From the NCBI GenBank assembly GCA_947475445.1, contig CANJLC010000001.1, positions 62,001 to 126,000 of the forward strand: DNA of 64,000 nucleotides, written 5' to 3'. The DNA is from Alphaproteobacteria bacterium. GTDB lineage: Bacteria; Pseudomonadota; Alphaproteobacteria; Micropepsales; Micropepsaceae. The translations under genes and the position numbers were made by a program. Within the stretch, counting starts at the first letter, position 1, and every line of letters starts with the position of its first letter. This document shows, piece by piece, positions 59,219 through 64,000 of the stretch. The notes below the pieces were generated by a model. It was given only the letters and a program-made list of their open reading frames with translations, was not told where the DNA came from and made no database searches.

Positions 59219-60250
59219 ATGAACAAGCACTTTAAGGCCCTGGTCGGCGCCGCAGCGGCTCTCGCCATGGCGACCGGCATTTCCATGGCGGCCGATATCA
59301 CCGGCGCCGGTTCGTCCTTCGCGTTCCCGATCGTCGCCAAATGGGGTTCGGTCTACAAAGGCACCTCGGGCAATGGCGTGAACTACGCCTCCATCGGTTC
59401 GGGCGGCGGCATTGCGCAGATCAAGGCCAAGACCGTGACCTTCGGCGCCACCGACAAGCCGCTCACCACCAAGGAGCTCAATGCTTCCGGTCTGACCCAG
59501 TTTCCCATCGTGATCGGCGGCATCGTGCCGGTGGTCAATATTCGCGGCATCGGCCCCGGCCAGCTGACGCTGGACGGCCCGACGCTGGCGAACATCTTCA
59601 TGGGCAAGATTGCGCGCTGGGATGATGCGGCGATCAAGAAGCTGAACCCGGGCGTCAACCTGCCCAGCCAGGCCATCTCCATCGTCCACCGTGCCGACGG
59701 TTCGGGCACCACCTTCCAGTTCTCCACCTATCTCAGCCGCGTCAGCGCGGACTGGAAGGAGAATGTCGGTGCGGACACCGCCATCGACTGGCCGGTGGGC
59801 ATCGGCGCCAAGGGCAATGAAGGTGTTGCCGGCAATGTCGCCCAGATCGCGGGCGCCATCGGCTATGTCGAATATGCCTATGCCAAGCAGAACCATCTCA
59901 GCTACACCAAGCTGATCAACAAGGACGGCAAGAACGTCGCCCCCACGGTTGAAGCCTTCAAGGCCGCCGCCGCCAGCGCTGACTGGGGCAACGCCGCGAA
60001 GAACAGCTTCTACATCCTGTTCGTTGATCAGGGCGGTGCGGAAAGCTGGCCCATCACCGCCACAACCTTCGTGCTGATGTACAAGCAGCCGGGCGATGTG
60101 AAGGCTTCCTCTGACGCCCTGCAATTCTTCAAGTGGGGCTTTGAGAAGGGCGACCAGCTTGCCCTGGGCCTGGATTATGTCCCGCTGCCCGCCAATGCGG
60201 TCAGCGCCATCGAAGCCGGCTGGAAGAGCATCCAGGGCTCTGGAATGTAA
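59219..60250 (+). CDS. pstS: Phosphate ABC transporter substrate-binding protein
   Basis: ITGAGSSFAFPIVAKWGSVYKGTSGNGVNYASIGSGGGIAQIKAKTVTFGATDKPL; VHRADGSGTTFQFSTYLS. Confidence 0.93.
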   Translation: MNKHFKALVGAAAALAMATGISMAADITGAGSSFAFPIVAKWGSVYKGTSGNGVNYASIGSGGGIAQIKAKTVTFGATDKPLTTKELNASGLTQFPIVIGGIVPVVNIRGIGPGQLTLDGPTLANIFMGKIARWDDAAIKKLNPGVNLPSQAISIVHRADGSGTTFQFSTYLSRVSADWKENVGADTAIDWPVGIGAKGNEGVAGNVAQIAGAIGYVEYAYAKQNHLSYTKLINKDGKNVAPTVEAFKAAAASADWGNAAKNSFYILFVDQGGAESWPITATTFVLMYKQPGDVKASSDALQFFKWGFEKGDQLALGLDYVPLPANAVSAIEAGWKSIQGSGM

Positions 60251-60273
60251 TTTCGGACCACATGGCAGACATG

Positions 60274-60310
60274 AACAGCCGGCAGGTCCTTCCTGCCGGC
60301 TGTTTGTTTT
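60274..60310 (+). terminator. Rho-independent terminator after pstS
   Basis: AACAGCCGGCAGG-TCCTT-CCTGCCGGCTGTT followed by TGTTTTTGG. Confidence 0.9.
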
Positions 60311-60384
60311 TGGCGGTTTCTTTGGTTTTTTTGGCAGAAACCATGATGCTGACAGGGATTACTCAACATAAGTTATAACCTTGC

Positions 60385-60399
60385 ACGTTATTATAACGT
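60385..60399. promoter_or_regulatory. Candidate MarR operator palindrome
   Basis: ACGTTAT-T-ATAACGT, perfect dyad 17 bp before the marR start. Confidence 0.5.
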
Positions 60400-60416
60400 T
60401 GCTTATCTTCCCGGCC

Positions 60417-60878
60417 ATGAACCACTTTGACCGTGATTTGCAGATTTTGCTCCACGATGTGGCGCGCATGCAGCGCACCCGTTTTGACCGCTGGGCTCGA
60501 ACCTATGGCCTGACGCGCGCCCAGGGCGTGATCCTGGCCCGGCTGCACCGCCAGCCCGGCCTTTCCCAGATTGAAATGGCGGCCATCTGTGAGGTCGAAC
60601 CGATCACCGTGGGCCGCCTGGTCGACCGTCTGGAAGCGCGCGGCCTGATTGAACGGCGTCCCGATCCCACCGACCGCCGCATCCGCAGGCTGCATCTGAT
60701 GCCCGCGTCCGAGCCACTGATCGCCCGGATCGAAGCCTACCGGAACGACCAGAGCGAATATCTGCTGAGCGGTGTCACCGCCGCGCAGCGTGAAACCGTT
60801 GTGAATGTCCTTTTGCAAATGAAGAACAAACTGACCATGGAAGCCACGGGCGAAGAGCTCGTTGTGGGCGGAGAATAA
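60417..60878 (+). CDS. MarR-family transcriptional regulator
   Basis: GLTRAQGVILARLHRQPGLSQIEMAAICEVEPITVGRLVDRLEARGLIERRPDPTDRRIRRLHLMP. Confidence 0.94.
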   Translation: MNHFDRDLQILLHDVARMQRTRFDRWARTYGLTRAQGVILARLHRQPGLSQIEMAAICEVEPITVGRLVDRLEARGLIERRPDPTDRRIRRLHLMPASEPLIARIEAYRNDQSEYLLSGVTAAQRETVVNVLLQMKNKLTMEATGEELVVGGE

Positions 60879-60879
60879 G

Positions 60880-61968
60880 ATGTCTGCAGTTGCCTATGAA
60901 GCCGCGAAGCCCAAACAGGGCATGGACAAGACCGCCCTGCGCCGGGTGCTGATGATCGGCGGCGTGGCGGTCGTTCTGGCGGTCAGCGCTTATTTCTACC
61001 TGATGGGTGGGCGTTACATCACTGCCGATGATTCCTATGTCCGCGCCAACAAGCTGATGGTCTCGACCGATGTCTCCGGCCTGATCCAGAGCGTGAACGT
61101 CAAGCAGGGCCAGCATGTGGAGAAGGGCGAAGTCCTCTTCACCCTTGACCCCCAGCCTTTCCGGATTGCGCTCGAGAATGCCCAGGCGGCCTTGGCCCAG
61201 GCGGTCCAGGACGTGGAATCCAACCGCGCCGCCTATCGCTCCGCGCTGGGCCAGATCGGGGCGCAGCAGGCCCAGGTCAATCTCACCAAGCAGACCTTCG
61301 ACCGCTATGCCGCCCTGCAAAGCCAGAACGCCATCGCCGCCACCAGTGTGGACCAGGCGCGCGGCGCCATGGTGGGCGCGCGGGCGACATTGAACTCGGT
61401 GCAGCAGGCCGCCGCGACCGACCTGGCCAAGCTGAACGGTGATCCCAATTTGCCGGCGGAAAAAGCGCCCGGCTATCTCAAGGCCAAGGCGGCCGTGGAC
61501 GAAGCCCAGCGCCAGCTCGATCACGCCGTGGTGCGAGCGCCTTTCGCCGGCACGGTGGGCGAAGTGGATTCGCTGCAGCCTGGCACGCTGGTGATTTCCG
61601 CCATGTCGGCCTTCACCACCACCAGCGCCGTGGGCCTGATCGGCAGCGACAACTGGATTGAATCCGACCTCAAGGAAACCGAACTCACTTATCTGCGTGA
61701 GGGCAATCCGGTCACCATCACCATCGATACCTATCCGGGGCGCAAATGGACCGGCCATGTGGAGAATGTCGCCGCGGGCAGCGACAGTTCCTTCTCGGCG
61801 CTTCCTGCCGAGAATGCCAGCGGCAACTGGGTCAAGGTGGTGCAGCGCATCCCCGTGCGCATTGCCATCGACAAGAAGCCGGACGATCCGCAATTGCGCG
61901 CCGGCATGAGCGCGGTGGTTACCATTGATACGGGCAAGCGCCGCTGGCAGCGCCTGTTGAACGAATAA
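60880..61968 (+). CDS. HlyD/EmrA-family membrane fusion protein
   Basis: YITADDSYVRANKLMVSTDVSGLIQSVNVKQGQHVEKGEVLFTLD; NASGNWVKVVQRIPVRIAID. Confidence 0.93.
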   Translation: MSAVAYEAAKPKQGMDKTALRRVLMIGGVAVVLAVSAYFYLMGGRYITADDSYVRANKLMVSTDVSGLIQSVNVKQGQHVEKGEVLFTLDPQPFRIALENAQAALAQAVQDVESNRAAYRSALGQIGAQQAQVNLTKQTFDRYAALQSQNAIAATSVDQARGAMVGARATLNSVQQAAATDLAKLNGDPNLPAEKAPGYLKAKAAVDEAQRQLDHAVVRAPFAGTVGEVDSLQPGTLVISAMSAFTTTSAVGLIGSDNWIESDLKETELTYLREGNPVTITIDTYPGRKWTGHVENVAAGSDSSFSALPAENASGNWVKVVQRIPVRIAIDKKPDDPQLRAGMSAVVTIDTGKRRWQRLLNE

Positions 61969-61984
61969 GGGAACCGGCGAGGGG

Positions 61985-63550
61985 ATGACTGCCGCAACGC
62001 ACCAACCGCATGCCGCGCATGCCTATGACAGCAAGTTTGCTGAATGGGCGGTGCTGATCGGTTCGATGGCGGGCGTGCTGATGCAGGCGCTGGACACCAC
62101 CATCGCCAATGTCGCGCTGCCTTACATGGAAGGCAGCCTTTCGGCTTCGCGCGACCAGATCACCTGGGTGCTGACTTCCTACATTATCGCCGCCGCCATC
62201 ATGACTGCGCCGGTCGGCTGGATGGCGGCCCGCTTCGGCAAGAAGAACTTCCTCATCACCAGCCTGGCCGGGTTCACCATCGCCTCCATGGCGTGCGGCG
62301 CGGCCCAGTCGCTTGAGCAGATGGTGATGTTTCGCCTGATCCAGGGCTGTTTCGGCGCCGCGCTGGGTCCCCTCAGCCAGGCCGTGATGCTCGACATGTA
62401 TCCGCCCTCCAAGCGCGGCTCGGTGATGGCGATCTGGGGCATGGGCGTGATGCTGGGCCCGATCCTGGGCCCGACATTGGGCGGCGTTCTCACCGACAGC
62501 TATGGCTGGCGCTGGGTGTTCTATATCAACGTGCCCTTCGGCATCGCCGCGGTGGCCGCGCTGGCGATTTTCTTCAAGGATACCGCCCGCGACCACACCC
62601 TCAAATTCGACTGGTCCGGCTTTGCCTTCCTGTCGGTCGGTTTGGCTTGGCTGCAATTGATGCTGGACCGCGGCACCAACAAGGACTGGTTTTCCTCGCC
62701 CGAAATCGTGATGGAAGGCGTTATCGCCGCCACGGCCTTCTATCTTTTCTTTGTCCATATGTTCACGGCGAAAAAGCCCTTCATTCCGCTGGCCATCTTC
62801 AAGGACCGAAATTTCTCCGGCGGTCTGGTCCTGATGTTCGTGATGGGCCTGGTTCTGCTGGCCAGTTCGGCCCTGATGTCGCCCTACCTGCAAAATCTTT
62901 CCGGCCGCTCCGTCACCCAGACGGGATTCCTGATGGTGCCGCGCGGGCTTGGCGTCATGTTCGCCATGCTGTTCGCCGGACGGCTGACCATGAAAGTTGA
63001 TCCCCGCGTCCTGATGACCGTGGGCGCAACATGCCTTCTCTGGTCGCTATGGGACATGACCAGCTGGACGCCCTCCATCGGCGTCACCCAGATATTCACC
63101 GTCACCTTCATCCAGGGCGTGGGCATGGGCCTGGTCTTTGTGCCGATGAACCTGATGGCGTTCGCGACACTGGGTCCGCAATTTCGCACCGATGGTGCCG
63201 GCCTCACCAACCTGATGCGCAATATCGGCAGCGCGGTGGGCGTTTCGCTCACCACCACGGTCCTGACCATGAGCGTGCAGACCATCCATGCCCAGCTGAC
63301 CCATTTCGCCGCGCCCTTTAACCGCGCGCTGGGCGTCAACAGCGAATCCATGTTCATGAATCCGCTCATTCCCTTTGGCATGGGCAGATTGAACGGGTTG
63401 ATGGAATATCGCGCCCTGGTCCAGGCCTACGCCAATTCCTTCCTGTTCATGTTCTATGTTTCCCTGCCGGTCTTTGTCGTGATCTGGATGATGAAACGTC
63501 CGGCCTTCGCCCCCACGGCGCCGGCGCCAAAAATCGAAGTAACGGAGTAA
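61985..63550 (+). CDS. DHA2-family MFS drug efflux permease (EmrB type)
   Basis: LMQALDTTIANVALPYMEGSLSASRDQITWVLTSYIIAAAIMTAPVGWMAARFGKKN. Confidence 0.94.
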   Translation: MTAATHQPHAAHAYDSKFAEWAVLIGSMAGVLMQALDTTIANVALPYMEGSLSASRDQITWVLTSYIIAAAIMTAPVGWMAARFGKKNFLITSLAGFTIASMACGAAQSLEQMVMFRLIQGCFGAALGPLSQAVMLDMYPPSKRGSVMAIWGMGVMLGPILGPTLGGVLTDSYGWRWVFYINVPFGIAAVAALAIFFKDTARDHTLKFDWSGFAFLSVGLAWLQLMLDRGTNKDWFSSPEIVMEGVIAATAFYLFFVHMFTAKKPFIPLAIFKDRNFSGGLVLMFVMGLVLLASSALMSPYLQNLSGRSVTQTGFLMVPRGLGVMFAMLFAGRLTMKVDPRVLMTVGATCLLWSLWDMTSWTPSIGVTQIFTVTFIQGVGMGLVFVPMNLMAFATLGPQFRTDGAGLTNLMRNIGSAVGVSLTTTVLTMSVQTIHAQLTHFAAPFNRALGVNSESMFMNPLIPFGMGRLNGLMEYRALVQAYANSFLFMFYVSLPVFVVIWMMKRPAFAPTAPAPKIEVTE

Positions 63551-63554
63551 CAAC

Positions 63555-64000
63555 ATGAAACTCGCATTCCTGGGTCTTGGCGTTATGGGCTATCCGATGG
63601 CGGGGCATCTGAGGCGCGCCGGCCATGATGTGACGGTCTATAACCGCAATGCCGCGAAAGCCGCCAAATGGGTGGAAGAATATGGCGGCGCTTCGGCGCC
63701 GACGCCGGCCGCCGCCGCCAGGGACCAGGACATTGTTTTCTGCTGCGTGGGCCGCGACAGCGACCTGCGCGCCGTGACGCTTGGCAAGGATGGCGCCTTT
63801 GCCGCCCTGAAGAAAGGCGCGCTGTTCGTGGATCACACCACCGCTTCCGCCACCATCGCGCGCGAGCTGTCTGCTGCAGCCACCGCAGCGGGCTTTGAAT
63901 TTGTCGACGCCCCGGTGTCCGGCGGATCGGCGGGCGCGGTGAACGGCAAGCTCACCATCATGTGCGGCGGCACCGAGGCGGCCTATGCCAGGGCCGAACC
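63555..64000 (+). CDS. NAD(P)-dependent 3-hydroxyisobutyrate dehydrogenase-family oxidoreductase (partial, runs off window)
   Basis: MKLAFLGLGVMGYPMAGHLRRAGHDVTVYNR; FVDAPVSGGSAGAVNGKLTIMCGG; ORF open at the window end, so absent from the ORF track. Confidence 0.9.
   Translation, partial: MKLAFLGLGVMGYPMAGHLRRAGHDVTVYNRNAAKAAKWVEEYGGASAPTPAAAARDQDIVFCCVGRDSDLRAVTLGKDGAFAALKKGALFVDHTTASATIARELSAAATAAGFEFVDAPVSGGSAGAVNGKLTIMCGGTEAAYARAE

Overview
The 64 kb window is high-GC and looks like an alphaproteobacterial chromosome. It is densely coding and mostly ordinary core genome. No CRISPR array, transposase, integrase, prophage or rRNA was recognised, and one tRNA-Thr(TGT) was found. Main blocks, in order: tail of an iron/cobalamin-type ABC importer; nrdAB; MarR plus a tripartite EmrAB/OMF efflux operon; trpE and a PpiD/SurA-type PPIase; a core block tpiA, pseudo-receiver, secG, pyrG, (three accessory genes), kdsA, eno, ftsB-like, pdhA-pdhB-pdhC-lpdA; SCO/CtaG; msrA; thiO-like; an SLT/Hpt/response-regulator signalling cluster; nadK; DUF2336; glpK; an FTR1-type iron uptake operon; LemA/TPM genes; tRNA-Thr; metG; bpt; motB; a TonB receptor, a phosphate-type porin and pstS; a second MarR/EmrAB operon. 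I found no clearly new multi-gene system. The best leads are: (i) a TetR-type HTH, coiled coil, TM helix and Sel1-repeat fusion directly after the FTR1 operon, which looks like a membrane-tethered one-component regulator; (ii) two perfect TTAA-N7-TTAA (CtrA-type) sites in divergent intergenic regions, plus near-matches upstream of signalling genes; (iii) a degenerate receiver-domain protein between tpiA and secG; (iv) a 59-aa winged-helix-like ORF missed by the ORF track; (v) candidate Fur, Pho, DnaA and MarR sites and several perfect hairpins at gene boundaries. All family calls come from reading motifs in the translations; no database search was run.
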